A stretch of DNA of 64,000 nucleotides. Origin: NCEH01 sp002257205. Its GTDB lineage: Bacteria; Pseudomonadota; Alphaproteobacteria; Rhizobiales; Xanthobacteraceae. The notes beneath the pieces were generated by a model. That model was not told the DNA's origin. It saw only the letters and a list, made by a program, of their open reading frames with translations, and made no database searches. Shown here piece by piece: positions 43,902 to 52,914 of the stretch (the first letter of the stretch is position 1; every line of letters starts with the position of its first letter). Position numbers and translations under genes: made by a program. Location: the NCBI RefSeq assembly GCF_043195105.1, contig NZ_JBAFWO010000006.1. One strand, 5' to 3'.

Positions 43902-43923
43902 GTTGGAAGTCAAAGCTTCCAAC
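43902..43923. promoter_or_regulatory. Perfect 8-bp dyad between histone-like gene and gp12
   Basis: GTTGGAAG (43902-43909) and CTTCCAAC (43916-43923) are perfect inverted arms with a 6-nt spacer in the 108-bp divergent gap. The spacing (14 bp between centres) fits a dimer operator, or a small hairpin. It would be positioned to control both divergent genes. Confidence 0.45.
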
Positions 43924-43984
43924 TAATCTATGTCAAGACGCTGGATACTGAAAACACCTCAGAATTGGGAGGTTTTGTAACAAT

Positions 43985-44623
43985 ATGGCATCCTTTCATG
44001 AGGTTTTGTTCCCGCTGGACGTCGCCCTGGGCGCTTCCGGCGGGCCGGAGCGGGTCACGCAGGTGGTTACGACCGCCTCCGGACGCGAGGAGCGCAACGC
44101 CCGTTCCGCTGATTCGCGGCGCCGGTTCGATGCTGGATACGGCGTGAAAACCCTCGCCGCCTTGCACGATGTGCTGGCCTTTTTCGAAGAGCGGCGCGGG
44201 CGTCTTTACGGCTTCCGCTGGCGCGACCGGCTGGACCATGCCTCGTGCCCCCCGGGCGCTTCGATTTCGCCCCTCGACCAGACCCTCGGCACCGGAGACG
44301 GCGCGCGCGCCGTGTTCGCCCTGACGAAGACCTACGGCGCCTTCCACGCGCCCTATGCGCGGGCCATCGCCAAGCCGGTTGCGGGCACCGTGCGGGTGGC
44401 CGTCGACGGGGTCGAGCAGGCGGAGGGCGCAGCCTTCGGGTGCGACCCCGCGAGTGGCCGCGTCACCTTCCTGCCGGGGCATGTTCCCACGGTCGGAGCG
44501 CGGGTCAGCGCGGGGTTTCAGTTCGACGTGCCGGTGCGCTTCGACACCGATTTTCTCGAGGTCAATCTGACCGCCTTCGCGGCCGGGGACATCCCCCGGA
44601 TTCCCGTGATCGAAATCCGCTGA
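43985..44623 (+). CDS. GTA distal tail protein, DUF2460 (gp12)
   Basis: A 212-residue DUF2460/TIGR02217 protein. Diagnostic: FHEVLFPLDVALGASGGPERVTQVVTTASGREERNARSADSRRRFDAGYGV, LHDVLAFFEERRGRLYGFRWRDRLDH and, at the end, VPVRFDTDFLEVNLTAFAAGDIPRIPVIEIR. It forms part of the tail tip. The start ATG 43985 lies 62 bp right of the dyad. Ribosome-binding site GGGAGG is 13 bp upstream. Confidence 0.93.
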   Translation: MASFHEVLFPLDVALGASGGPERVTQVVTTASGREERNARSADSRRRFDAGYGVKTLAALHDVLAFFEERRGRLYGFRWRDRLDHASCPPGASISPLDQTLGTGDGARAVFALTKTYGAFHAPYARAIAKPVAGTVRVAVDGVEQAEGAAFGCDPASGRVTFLPGHVPTVGARVSAGFQFDVPVRFDTDFLEVNLTAFAAGDIPRIPVIEIR

Positions 44624-44634
44624 CAGGAGCCGCC

Positions 44635-45525
44635 ATGCGCCCGGTGCCCACCGCCCTTCAAGCCGCCCTCGACGGCGGCGCCACCACCTTCTGCCACGGC
44701 TGGCGCATCGCCCGCCGCGACGGCGTCACGCTCGGCTTCACCGACCATGATCGCGACCTCCTGGTGGAGGGCCTCACGTTCCACGCGGCGGGCGGCATCG
44801 CCGGCAGCGAAAGCGTTGTCGGACAAGGCCTCGGGGTCACCGGCGCGGAGGTCTCCGGCGCGCTCTGCGCCGACACGCTGAGCGAGGCGGACCTTGCCGC
44901 CGGCCGCTTCGACGGGGCGCGCATCGAGCATCTGCTGATCGACTGGAGCGCGCCGGAAAATCACCTGCTGCTCCGGCGCGGAACGCTCGGCGAGGTGCGG
45001 CGCGAGGGTGCCGCCTTCACCGCCGAAATCCGCTCCCCGTCCGATGCGCTCAACCAGACCCGCGGGCGGCTGTTTTCCGCTTTGTGCGATGCCGATCTCG
45101 GCGATGCGCGCTGCGGGGTGGATGTCGCCGTCGCACCCCATCTGCGCACCGGCATCGTGGCCGGCGTGGAAAGCGCGCTCCGGCTGCGTCTGTCCGGCCT
45201 TGGAAGCATCGCCTCGCAGGCGTTCCTGGCCGGTCGGCTCGGCTTCACGTCGGGCCTCAATGCGGGCTTTTCCACCGAAGTGAAGCTGCACGAGGCGCAG
45301 GGCGAGACGCCGCTGTTCCAGCTCTGGCAGCGACCGCCGGAAAGCGTCATGCCGGGCGATGGCGTTGCGCTCACGGCGGGCTGCGACAAGCGCTTCTCCA
45401 CCTGCCGCGACCGCTTCGCCAATGGGCTCAATTTTCGCGGCTGCCCGCATATGCCGGGCAATGATTTCGTCATCACCATCGCCGTGCCGGGCGAGGGCGG
45501 ATACGACGGCGGAGCGCTCTCATGA
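44635..45525 (+). CDS. GTA baseplate protein, DUF2163 (gp13)
   Basis: A 296-residue DUF2163/phage BR0599 family protein. It contains CHGWRIARRDGVTLGFTDHDRDL, FHAAGGIAGSESVVGQGLGVTGAEVSGAL, and a Cys-rich C-terminus GCDKRFSTCRDRFANGLNFRGCPHMPGND, which is the iron-sulfur-like motif seen in g13 of RcGTA (C-x6-C-x13-C). The start at 44635 follows CAGGAGC. It overlaps the peptidase gene by 4 bp. Confidence 0.93.
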   Translation: MRPVPTALQAALDGGATTFCHGWRIARRDGVTLGFTDHDRDLLVEGLTFHAAGGIAGSESVVGQGLGVTGAEVSGALCADTLSEADLAAGRFDGARIEHLLIDWSAPENHLLLRRGTLGEVRREGAAFTAEIRSPSDALNQTRGRLFSALCDADLGDARCGVDVAVAPHLRTGIVAGVESALRLRLSGLGSIASQAFLAGRLGFTSGLNAGFSTEVKLHEAQGETPLFQLWQRPPESVMPGDGVALTAGCDKRFSTCRDRFANGLNFRGCPHMPGNDFVITIAVPGEGGYDGGALS

Positions 45526-45965
45526 GCCCGCACGCGCCGACACGCGCGCGCGTGGTGGAAGAGGCGCGGACCTGGCTCGGCACGCCCTATCTGCATCGCG
45601 CCTCGGCGCGGGGCGCGGGCGCCGATTGCCTCGGCCTGGTGCGCGGGGTGTGGCGCGGCCTCTACGGCACCGAGCCGGAGCCGCTCGCGCCCTATGCGCC
45701 GGATTGGGCGGAGGCGTCCCGTAGCGAGACCCTGGCGCTCTGCGCCGGGCGTCATCTGCGCGCGGTTCCGGTGGCGGAGGCGCGACCCGGCGACGTGCTG
45801 TTGTTCCGGTTCCGCGCGCATCTTCCCGCCAAACACGCGGCCATTCTCTCCGCCCCCGGTTTCATGATCCACGCCTATGACGGCGTGGCCGTGTGCGAGG
45901 GCCATCTGACGCCCTGGTGGCGCCGGCATCTGGCCCATGCGTTCGCATTTCCGGGCGTGGAATAG
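45522..45965 (+). CDS. GTA tail NlpC/P60 peptidase (gp14)
   Basis: A 147-residue NlpC/P60-type peptidase. The catalytic Cys is in GAGADCLGLVRG (Cys36), and the His is in KHAAILS (His105). The N-terminus VVEEARTWLGTPYLHRAS is typical of GTA/phage tail peptidases. It would cut peptide cross-links in peptidoglycan to allow DNA entry into the recipient. Overlaps gp13 by 4 bp. Confidence 0.93.
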   Translation: MSPHAPTRARVVEEARTWLGTPYLHRASARGAGADCLGLVRGVWRGLYGTEPEPLAPYAPDWAEASRSETLALCAGRHLRAVPVAEARPGDVLLFRFRAHLPAKHAAILSAPGFMIHAYDGVAVCEGHLTPWWRRHLAHAFAFPGVE

Positions 45966-46318
45966 GGCGCGGAGGCCGGCTCTCGCGGCTGTTCCTGTGC
46001 CCCCTCCCCAACCCTCCCCCGCACGCGGGAGAGGGGGCTTGTGGGATGTCGGGGCGAGAGATTTTCGCCGCACGCACCGGCCGCCCCCTCACCCGCCCGC
46101 TTCCGCGGTCGACCTCTCCCCGTGGGGGAGAGGTGAGCCATGCGAATGGAGTGGGGGCTTACCGGGTTGGCGGCGAGAGCTGCCCTTTTCGCAAGCCAAA
46201 CGCGCCCCCTCTCCCCGCCGGGGAGAGGGATGGGGTGAGGGGAAAGCCGCCGGTGCGAGCCGCGCACCAGGCGGTTTCGTGCCGGTCCAAACGACTCAAA
46301 CACAATCGGAGATGTTCA
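45966..46318. repeat. REP-like palindrome block before gp15
   Basis: No gene. It contains variants of the same palindrome family: CCCTCCCCCGCACGCGGGAGAGGG (about 46010-46035), CCTCTCCCCGTGGGGGAGAGG (about 46112-46133) and CCCTCTCCCCGCCGGGGAGAGGG (about 46206-46229). The end of the block leads into the gp15 ribosome-binding region (ATCGGAG). Confidence 0.75.
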
Positions 46319-49300
46319 ATGGCGACGCTGCTTCTCGGCGCGGCCGGCTCACTTGTGGGCGGGGCGTTTTTCGGGCCGCTCGGCGCGGTCGCCGGGCGGG
46401 CGCTGGGCGCGCTCAGCGGATCGGTGGTGGACGGCGCGTTGCTTGGCGGCAGCCGCTCCAATGTGGTGCAGGGATCGCGCCTGTCCGACCTCGACGTGAT
46501 GACCTCCAGCGCCGGCGCGCCGGTACCGCGCATCTATGGCCGTGCGCGCCTCGCCGGACAGGTGATCTGGGCGACGCGGCTGGAGGAGGTTGTCTCCACG
46601 AAGGTGCAGTCCAGCGGCGGCAAATCCAGCCGCGCGCAGAAGGTGACGACCACCACCATTTCCTATGCCTATTTCGCCAGTTTCGCCCTCGGCCTGTGCG
46701 AAGGGGAGGTGACCCGCATCGGCCGCGTCTGGGCCGACGGCAAGCCGCTCGACACCTCGGGCCTCACGGTGCGCGCCTATCTCGGCAGCGCCGATCAGCC
46801 GCCCGATCCCTGGATCGAGGCGAAGCAAGGGGCGGGCAATGCGCCGGCCTATCGCGGCCTCGCCTATCTCGTGTTCGAGCACCTGCCGCTGGCGAAATTC
46901 GGCAATCGCGTGCCGCAGATCACGGTGGAAGTGGAGCGCGCGGTGGGGCGGCTCGAGCCGCTGGTGAAGGCGGTGACGCTGATCCCCGGCTCGACCGAAT
47001 TCGGCTATGATCCGCGGCAGGTGCAGCGGGTGCTGGGGCGCGGCGCCTATGGCGCGGAAAACCGCCATGTCACCAGCGCCGAGAGCGATCTGGAAGCCTC
47101 GCTCGATCAGCTCCAGGCGGCCTGTCCCAATCTGCAGCGCGTCTCCCTCGTCGTCACCTGGTTCGGCGATGACCTGCGCGCCGGCGCTTGCACCGTGCGG
47201 CCCAAGGTTGAGCGCACGGTGAAGGACACCATCCCTTATGGCTGGACGGTGGGCTGGTTGCCGCGCCTGCTGGCACCCCTCGTCAGCGATCACGAGGGCC
47301 GCCCGGCCTATGGCGGTACGCCGAGCGATGCCAGCGTCATTGCGGCGATCCAAAATCTCAACGCGCGCGGGTTGAAGGTGACGCTGAACCCGTTCGTGAT
47401 GATGGACATCGCGCCGGGCAACGGCCGGGGCGATCCGTGGAGCGGCGCCGCCTCCCAGCCGGCCTATCCCTGGCGCGGGCGCATCACCTGCGATCCCGCG
47501 CCCGGGAGCTCCGGTTCGCCCGACGGCGGGGCGGGGGCGGATGCGCAAGTCGCGGCGCTCTTCGGCACCGCGCAGCCGGGGCATTTCTCCAATTATTTCG
47601 GCGGCATCCTCTACCTGGGTCCGGCCGAATGGAGCCTGCGCCGCATGGTGCTGCATTACGCCTTCCTGGCGCAGATGGCGGGCGGGGTGGAAACCTTCCT
47701 CATCGGCTCGGAATTCGCCGCGCTCACCCGCGTGCGCGGCGCCGGCGGCTCCTTTCCGGCGGCCCAGGCGCTGCGCGTGCTGGCGCAGGATGTGAAGGCC
47801 ATGCTCGGCCCCGGCACCAAGGTGTCCTACGGCGCCGACTGGACCGAATATGGCGCGCAGAGCTTTCCGAACGGCGATGTGCGCTTTCCGCTGGATGCGC
47901 TGTGGGCCTCGCCCGCCGTGGACTTCATCGGCGTCGATTATTATCCCCCGCTCGCCGACTGGCGCGACGGCCGCGGCCATCTCGATGCGGCGCTGGCGGA
48001 AGGCCCCTACGACCTCAATTATCTCACCGCCAACACCCGGCGCGGCGAGGCCTTCGACTGGTATTACGCCGATGAGGCCGCCCGCGCCGCGCAGGCGCGC
48101 ACGCCCATCGCCGACGGGGCTTATGGGGAGCCGTGGATCTATCGCCAGAAGGACCTCTGGTCGTTCTGGAGCCTGCCCCATTACGAGCGCGCGGCGGGCG
48201 TGCGCGCGGCGACGCCGACCGCCTGGACGCCTGGCTCCAAGCCGTTCCGCCTGACCGAGGCGGGGTGCCCGGCGGTGGACAAGGGCGCCAACCGGCCGAG
48301 CACCTTTCCCGACGCCAAATCGGTGGAAGGCAGCCTGCCGCCCTTCTCCAACGGCGCCCGCGACGATCTCATGCAGCGCCGCACGCTGGAAGCGGTGCTC
48401 GGCGCCTTCGATCCCGACGCGGGCGCGGGCGATGCCGACAATCCGCCCGCGCCGGCCTATGGCGGGCGTATGGTGGAAGAGGGCGGTATCTTCCTGTGGA
48501 CCTGGGATGCGCGGCCCTATCCGCAATTTCCGCTCGCCCGCGACGTGTGGGCGGATGGCGCCAATTGGGAGACCGGCCATTGGCTCACCGGCCGGCTCGG
48601 CGCGGCGCCGCTCTCCGCCGTCATCGAGACCGTGTGCGCCGATCACGGGGTGGAGAATATTTCCGCGACCGGCGTGCTGGGCGTGGTCAGCGGCTTCATC
48701 GTGGACCGGCCCATGTCGGCCCGCAGCGCTCTGGAACCGCTGGCCCGCGCCTTCGCCTTCGATGCCCGCGAGGAGGGCGGCATCCTCGCCTTCCGCCCAC
48801 GCGGTGGGGCGGTCGCGGCGCGCATCGATGCCGCAGACCTGGTGGCGGGGGAGGATGGGGCGGCTCTCTCCCTCGTGCGCGCGCAGGAAAGCGAATTGCC
48901 GCTGGAAGTGGGTCTGAGCTTCATCGATGCCGGCGCCGATTATCGCACCGCCAGCGTCAGTTCGCGGCGCCTGGTGGGCGCGAGCCGGCATGTGGCGCAG
49001 ACCGAAATTCCGGTCGTCGCCTCCGACGCCGTGATGGTGCGCGCGGCCGACATCTGGCTTCAGGATCTGTGGGCCGGGCGCGAGAGCGCCACCTTCGCCT
49101 TGCCGCCCTCCCATATCGGCCTCGTGCCCGGCGATGTGGTGGAAATCCTCGACGGCGCGCGCACGCGGGTGCTGGAAATCACCCGCATCGAGGATGCGGA
49201 AGCGCGCGCCATCACCGCCCGCTCCATCGAGCCGGAGGTGTTCGACACCCCGCTCCAGGGCGTGGCGGCGGGCAGCGTGGCCCTGCCGCCGGCCTATGGC

Positions 49301-50233
49301 CCGCCGGCCGTGCAAGTGCTCGATCTGCCGCTGCTGGCGGCGGGCGATCCGGTGCCGCTGCAATCGCTCGCCGCCGCCGCCGTGCCCTGGCCCGGCACGC
49401 TCGCCGTGTGGCGCTCCGCCGACGGGGCGAGCTTTGAGGCGGTGGCCGCCTTCAGCGCCTCCTGCACCATGGGCGAGACCCTGGACGATCTCGCGCCCGG
49501 TCCGCTCTGGCGGTTCGATCGCTCCACCATTCTGCGGGTGCGGCTGGATGGCGGGCTGTTGCTCGGCGCCAGCGAAGGACAGGTGCTGGAAGGGGCGAAC
49601 GTGCTCGCTCTGCTGGCCGAGGGGCGGGCGCCGGAAATCCTGCAATTCACCCAGGCGGAGCTGGTGGAGGGCGGCCTGTTCGCGCTCTCCGGCCTGCTGC
49701 GCGGACAGGCGGGCACCGAGGCTGCGGGCGCCGCCGCATGGCCTGCCGGCACCGGCTTCGTGCTGCTGGACGGAAATATCGCAAGCGTGGCGAGCGGCGT
49801 TTCCGCTTTTGGCCGCGCCTATGTCTATCGCGTGGGCCGCGCGGACCGCGACCATGGCGACGCCTTCGTTTCCGAGGTGAGCGGGCAGGTGGGCGGCGCG
49901 GCCTTGAAGCCCTATGCGCCGGTGCATCTTTCCGCCCGCCGGCACGGCGGCGATATCGCCCTTGCCTGGATGCGCCGCACCCGCACCGACGGCGATGGAT
50001 GGGATGCCGTCGACGTGCTGCTGGGCGAGGCGGTGGAAGCCTATCGGCTGGAGATTCTGTCGGGCGCGTCGGTGGTCCGCGCGGTGGAGGTGGCCGCCCC
50101 CGCCTTCACCTATGCGGCCAGCGACGAGACGGCGGATTTCGGCGGGCCACAAAGCGCGTTGACCTTCCGCGTCGCCCAGCTTTCGGCGGTGCTCGGCGCC
50201 GGCGATTTCGCGCTGGCGACGCTTGCGTTGTGA
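46319..50233 (+). CDS. GTA baseplate hub with TIM-barrel domain (gp15)
   Basis: A 1304-residue protein, the largest GTA gene, from ATG 46319. The glycine-rich N-terminus (LLGAAGSLVGGAFFGPLGAV and RALGALSGSVVDG) is typical. Next come PRIYGRARLAGQVIWATRLEE and YFASFALGLCEGEVTRIGRVWADGK of the phage tail hub family. A glycoside-hydrolase-like TIM barrel occupies about residues 350-820 (ISPIxxxGxFS-like GHFSNYFGGILYLGPAEWSL, VSYGADWTEYG, DFIGVDYYPPLADWRDG, FRLTEAGCPAVDKG, FLWTWDARPYPQFP). The C-terminal third is a tail-fold (VISGFIVDR to ATLAL). It contacts the recipient surface and may cleave glycans. Confidence 0.93.
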   Translation: MATLLLGAAGSLVGGAFFGPLGAVAGRALGALSGSVVDGALLGGSRSNVVQGSRLSDLDVMTSSAGAPVPRIYGRARLAGQVIWATRLEEVVSTKVQSSGGKSSRAQKVTTTTISYAYFASFALGLCEGEVTRIGRVWADGKPLDTSGLTVRAYLGSADQPPDPWIEAKQGAGNAPAYRGLAYLVFEHLPLAKFGNRVPQITVEVERAVGRLEPLVKAVTLIPGSTEFGYDPRQVQRVLGRGAYGAENRHVTSAESDLEASLDQLQAACPNLQRVSLVVTWFGDDLRAGACTVRPKVERTVKDTIPYGWTVGWLPRLLAPLVSDHEGRPAYGGTPSDASVIAAIQNLNARGLKVTLNPFVMMDIAPGNGRGDPWSGAASQPAYPWRGRITCDPAPGSSGSPDGGAGADAQVAALFGTAQPGHFSNYFGGILYLGPAEWSLRRMVLHYAFLAQMAGGVETFLIGSEFAALTRVRGAGGSFPAAQALRVLAQDVKAMLGPGTKVSYGADWTEYGAQSFPNGDVRFPLDALWASPAVDFIGVDYYPPLADWRDGRGHLDAALAEGPYDLNYLTANTRRGEAFDWYYADEAARAAQARTPIADGAYGEPWIYRQKDLWSFWSLPHYERAAGVRAATPTAWTPGSKPFRLTEAGCPAVDKGANRPSTFPDAKSVEGSLPPFSNGARDDLMQRRTLEAVLGAFDPDAGAGDADNPPAPAYGGRMVEEGGIFLWTWDARPYPQFPLARDVWADGANWETGHWLTGRLGAAPLSAVIETVCADHGVENISATGVLGVVSGFIVDRPMSARSALEPLARAFAFDAREEGGILAFRPRGGAVAARIDAADLVAGEDGAALSLVRAQESELPLEVGLSFIDAGADYRTASVSSRRLVGASRHVAQTEIPVVASDAVMVRAADIWLQDLWAGRESATFALPPSHIGLVPGDVVEILDGARTRVLEITRIEDAEARAITARSIEPEVFDTPLQGVAAGSVALPPAYGPPAVQVLDLPLLAAGDPVPLQSLAAAAVPWPGTLAVWRSADGASFEAVAAFSASCTMGETLDDLAPGPLWRFDRSTILRVRLDGGLLLGASEGQVLEGANVLALLAEGRAPEILQFTQAELVEGGLFALSGLLRGQAGTEAAGAAAWPAGTGFVLLDGNIASVASGVSAFGRAYVYRVGRADRDHGDAFVSEVSGQVGGAALKPYAPVHLSARRHGGDIALAWMRRTRTDGDGWDAVDVLLGEAVEAYRLEILSGASVVRAVEVAAPAFTYAASDETADFGGPQSALTFRVAQLSAVLGAGDFALATLAL

Positions 50234-50421
50234 GGCGTTGCCTCCGGACGTTCGGCGCGGTGCCAGCCCCTCACCCCAGCCCTCTCTCCGACGGGGAGAG
50301 GGAGATATGGGGGCGCGGACGCGGGCCTCTCTCCCCCCGTGCCGGGGAGGAGGCACGCCGCCCGCTGCGGCCCGGCGCGGCTGCCCCGTGCCCCATTCCT
50401 TTCCCACCCCAAGGAGGCCCC
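50234..50421. repeat. REP-like palindrome before the DUF2793 gene
   Basis: 188 bp without a gene. CCCCTCACCCCAGCCCTCT and CCGACGGGGAGAGGG around 50265-50308 match the cluster's palindrome family. The leader of the DUF2793 gene with CAAGGAGGC follows. Confidence 0.65.
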
Positions 50422-51147
50422 ATGTCGTCCGACCAGTCCGCGCGCCTCGCGCTGCCCTATCTCGCGGCGGCGCAGGCGCAGAAGCATGTCACCCATAATG
50501 CCGCCGTGCGCGCGCTCGATGCGCTGGTGCAATTGGTGCTCCAGAGCGTGACCCAGACGAGCCCGCCCGGTGCCCCCTCCGATGGGCAATGCTGGTATGT
50601 GCCGGCAGGCGCCACCGGCCTGTGGAGCGGCAAGGAGGGCGCCATCGCCAGCTATGACACCGGCGCATGGGACTATCTGCCCTGCCGCGCCGGCTTTCTC
50701 GCCTATGTGGCCGACCAGGGCGCGCTGGCGATGTTCGGCGGTAGCCTGTGGGCGGCGCCGTTCGCCGGCACCGGCGGCCTGCTCGCTAGCAGCCCGCACG
50801 GCGCGGCCATCCAGGCGCAGGTGCTGGAGGAGGATTGCACCCTCTCCGGCGCCAGCGTGGACACCAGCATGGTCATTCCCGACCGCGCCATCGTGCTCGG
50901 CGTGACGAGCCGCACGCTGACCACCATCATCGGCGCCGCCTCCTACGATGTCGGGATCGCCGCCGAGCGCGCGAAGTTCGGCGGCTCGCTCGGCATCAGC
51001 GCCGGCGCCACCAACGGCGGGGTGATCGGACCCACCGCCTTCTATGCCCCCACCGCCCTGCGCATCAGCGCCAATGGCGGGGCCTTCACCGGCGGCAGCG
51101 TGCGCCTGGCGCTGCACTTGCTGCTGTGTCCCGGACCCTCGGCCTGA
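50422..51147 (+). CDS. DUF2793 domain-containing GTA protein
   Basis: A 241-residue DUF2793 protein with the diagnostic start SARLALPYLAAAQAQKHVTHNAAVRALDALVQLVLQS and PSDGQCWYVPAGATGLWSGKEGAIASYDTGAWDYLPCRAGFLAYVAD. The C-terminal region is beta-rich (LGVTSRTLTTIIGAASYDVG, FYAPTALRISANGGAF). DUF2793 proteins follow gp15 in Rhizobiales and Rhodobacterales GTAs and are probably tail fibre components. AAGGAG is present upstream of ATG 50422. Confidence 0.9.
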   Translation: MSSDQSARLALPYLAAAQAQKHVTHNAAVRALDALVQLVLQSVTQTSPPGAPSDGQCWYVPAGATGLWSGKEGAIASYDTGAWDYLPCRAGFLAYVADQGALAMFGGSLWAAPFAGTGGLLASSPHGAAIQAQVLEEDCTLSGASVDTSMVIPDRAIVLGVTSRTLTTIIGAASYDVGIAAERAKFGGSLGISAGATNGGVIGPTAFYAPTALRISANGGAFTGGSVRLALHLLLCPGPSA

Positions 51148-51199
51148 TCGCCGAACCGCATCGCGCCACCGTGCTCCTCCAAATGGAAAGACCCCCATC

Positions 51200-51523
51200 A
51201 TGGCTTATGATTCCGCCCGCGATCCCCTGCGCGGCCATGCCGCCTCGGCTTCCTCTCCGGCCCGCCTGGTGCGCGTGCTGGTGCCGTCCGACACTCTCGA
51301 CCTCGATCCCTATGCCAAGAGCCTGTGGCTCTACGTGCCGCCGGATGTGGCGGGGGGCGTCGCCAGCGTGCGCGTCACGGCGGCCGGCACCGCGAACGAT
51401 GCCGACACCGTGGAGTTTCGCGCGCTGAGCGGCCTCCAGCCGCTGCCGCCGGTGCAGATCCGCCGCGTGTGGAGCACCGGCACCACCGCCGGCGTCACCC
51501 TCTATGCGCTGGCGGACCTGTGA
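51200..51523 (+). CDS. Spike base-like protein
   Basis: A 107-residue protein. The pattern SPARLVRVLVPSDTLDLDPYAKSLWLYVPP, then DTVEFRALSGLQPLPPVQIRRVWSTGTTAGVTLYALA, resembles the head-spike base proteins of the RcGTA (rcc01079 type), which are small beta proteins ending in RVWATGTTA-like motifs. Assigned by pattern, moderately sure. The next gene starts inside its stop (TGATG). Confidence 0.6.
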   Translation: MAYDSARDPLRGHAASASSPARLVRVLVPSDTLDLDPYAKSLWLYVPPDVAGGVASVRVTAAGTANDADTVEFRALSGLQPLPPVQIRRVWSTGTTAGVTLYALADL

Positions 51524-52914
51524 TGCGGCTCGGCCTGTCGCTTCCGAGCGCCGCGCTCTATCGCCAGCGCGGCCAGCCCCCGGCGCCGGAGACCGCGGGT
51601 CTGCTGGCGCGCATGAGCGTTCCGCCGAGTCCGGCGCGGCGCACCCAGATCGACACGCTGGTGAAGACCCTGCTCGCCGCCGGCCTCTGGACGAAACTCG
51701 ACGCCCTCTACCTGACCGCCGCCCACGATGCCCAGGCGGCCCGGCTCAATCTCGTGCCGTGGACCGGCACGGTGACCAACCTCCTGCCCAACGGGGAGAT
51801 GATCGGCGCCACCACCGGCGCTCCCGGTACCATGCCGACCGGGTGGGCCTCGGTGTTCATGGTCGGCGGGATCACGCGCCAAGTCGTTGGCGTGGGCACG
51901 GTCAACGGCATGCGTTATATCGACGTTCGGTTCTCAGGCACGCCGGCTTCGGCCAGCGGCATAGGCATTCCGCTATCGTCCACCAACGCCTGCCCCGGCG
52001 TCGTTGGCAGCCGCATGACGGTCTCGCTCTATCTGGCGTTGATTGGAGGTTCGCTGGACGGCACGACCCTCACCCGGGTCAATTATACCGAATATAACGC
52101 TTCGAACGCAGTAGTTGCGGCGGACTATAATGTTATTCCAGCGCAATCCATCACGCTCACATCGGCGCTGACGCGCGTTTCCGGCACGCGCGTCCTGACG
52201 GGCGCAACGGCGGCCTTTGTGGTGCCGGCGCTGGAAATTGGGCACGGCACCGGCGCCATCGACCTCACCCTGCGGATCGCCGCCCCGCAGCTGGTGCGCA
52301 TGGATGTGCCGGGCAATTTCATCCCCACCAGCGGGGTGCCGGCATCGCAGGTGCAGACGCTTGCGCGGTTCGACCTCAGCGCGGTCAATTCGCCGGTGTT
52401 CAGCGTGGATCGCGGTTATAGCGGTAACGGTACCAGCAGTTATCTGGATACGAACGCCGACCCGAGCGTCGATTTCTCTAAGGCGACCCTCAGTTCCGCG
52501 AGCTATGGCGGGTGGGCCGGACTGAATTTAACGTCCGGCTTTTCCCTGGGCGACACAAACAACCGTGTTTCCATCAACCCGCGCACATCCGGCGATCAGA
52601 TCAACGTACGCATCAACTCACCCTCCGGCCTCACGAGCACCGCGGGCACGGCGCCAACTGCGGTCGGCCTGACTGTGGCCAACCGACCCTCCGAAAACCT
52701 GCGCGAGGGTTGGAAAAACGGGGTGCTCGTCGTGTCGGATACGCAAGCGCCGTCCTCGCTCCCTGTTGATCTGGCGTTGCTACGTGCTGGGGCGACGTGT
52801 TCGGCAAACCAAGTCTCGGCGGCGTTTGCCGGATCGTCCCTCACGGCGGCGCAGCACCTTGCGCTTTATTCCGCGCTGCGGACCTACCTCATCGCCCTGG
52901 GAGCCGCATCATGA
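51523..52914 (+). CDS. Fibre- or spike-like surface protein
   Basis: A 463-residue protein. The N-terminal helical module TQIDTLVKTLLAAGLWTKLDALYLTAAHDAQAARLNL is common in rhizobial phage/GTA tail or spike proteins. The rest is beta-rich and carries SVDRGYSGNGTSSYLDTNADP, typical of concanavalin/LamG-like modules. From about 52070 the DNA is visibly richer in A/T and the protein richer in Asn, Thr and Ser than the neighbours, suggesting an exchanged receptor-binding region. It is coupled to the spike base gene. Confidence 0.7.
   Translation: MRLGLSLPSAALYRQRGQPPAPETAGLLARMSVPPSPARRTQIDTLVKTLLAAGLWTKLDALYLTAAHDAQAARLNLVPWTGTVTNLLPNGEMIGATTGAPGTMPTGWASVFMVGGITRQVVGVGTVNGMRYIDVRFSGTPASASGIGIPLSSTNACPGVVGSRMTVSLYLALIGGSLDGTTLTRVNYTEYNASNAVVAADYNVIPAQSITLTSALTRVSGTRVLTGATAAFVVPALEIGHGTGAIDLTLRIAAPQLVRMDVPGNFIPTSGVPASQVQTLARFDLSAVNSPVFSVDRGYSGNGTSSYLDTNADPSVDFSKATLSSASYGGWAGLNLTSGFSLGDTNNRVSINPRTSGDQINVRINSPSGLTSTAGTAPTAVGLTVANRPSENLREGWKNGVLVVSDTQAPSSLPVDLALLRAGATCSANQVSAAFAGSSLTAAQHLALYSALRTYLIALGAAS

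Noticed and set aside
43134..44147. Plus-strand Ala-rich frame opposite the histone-like gene
   Set aside because: Direct antisense of AAG/GCC codon repeats, which always read as Leu/Ala/Gly in other frames.
46349..50407. Very long minus-strand reading frame (over 1300 codons) opposite the gp15 gene
   Set aside because: It is antisense to a clear GTA hub protein; composition (His, Gly, Arg rich) is that of a high-GC shadow frame and no domain is visible.
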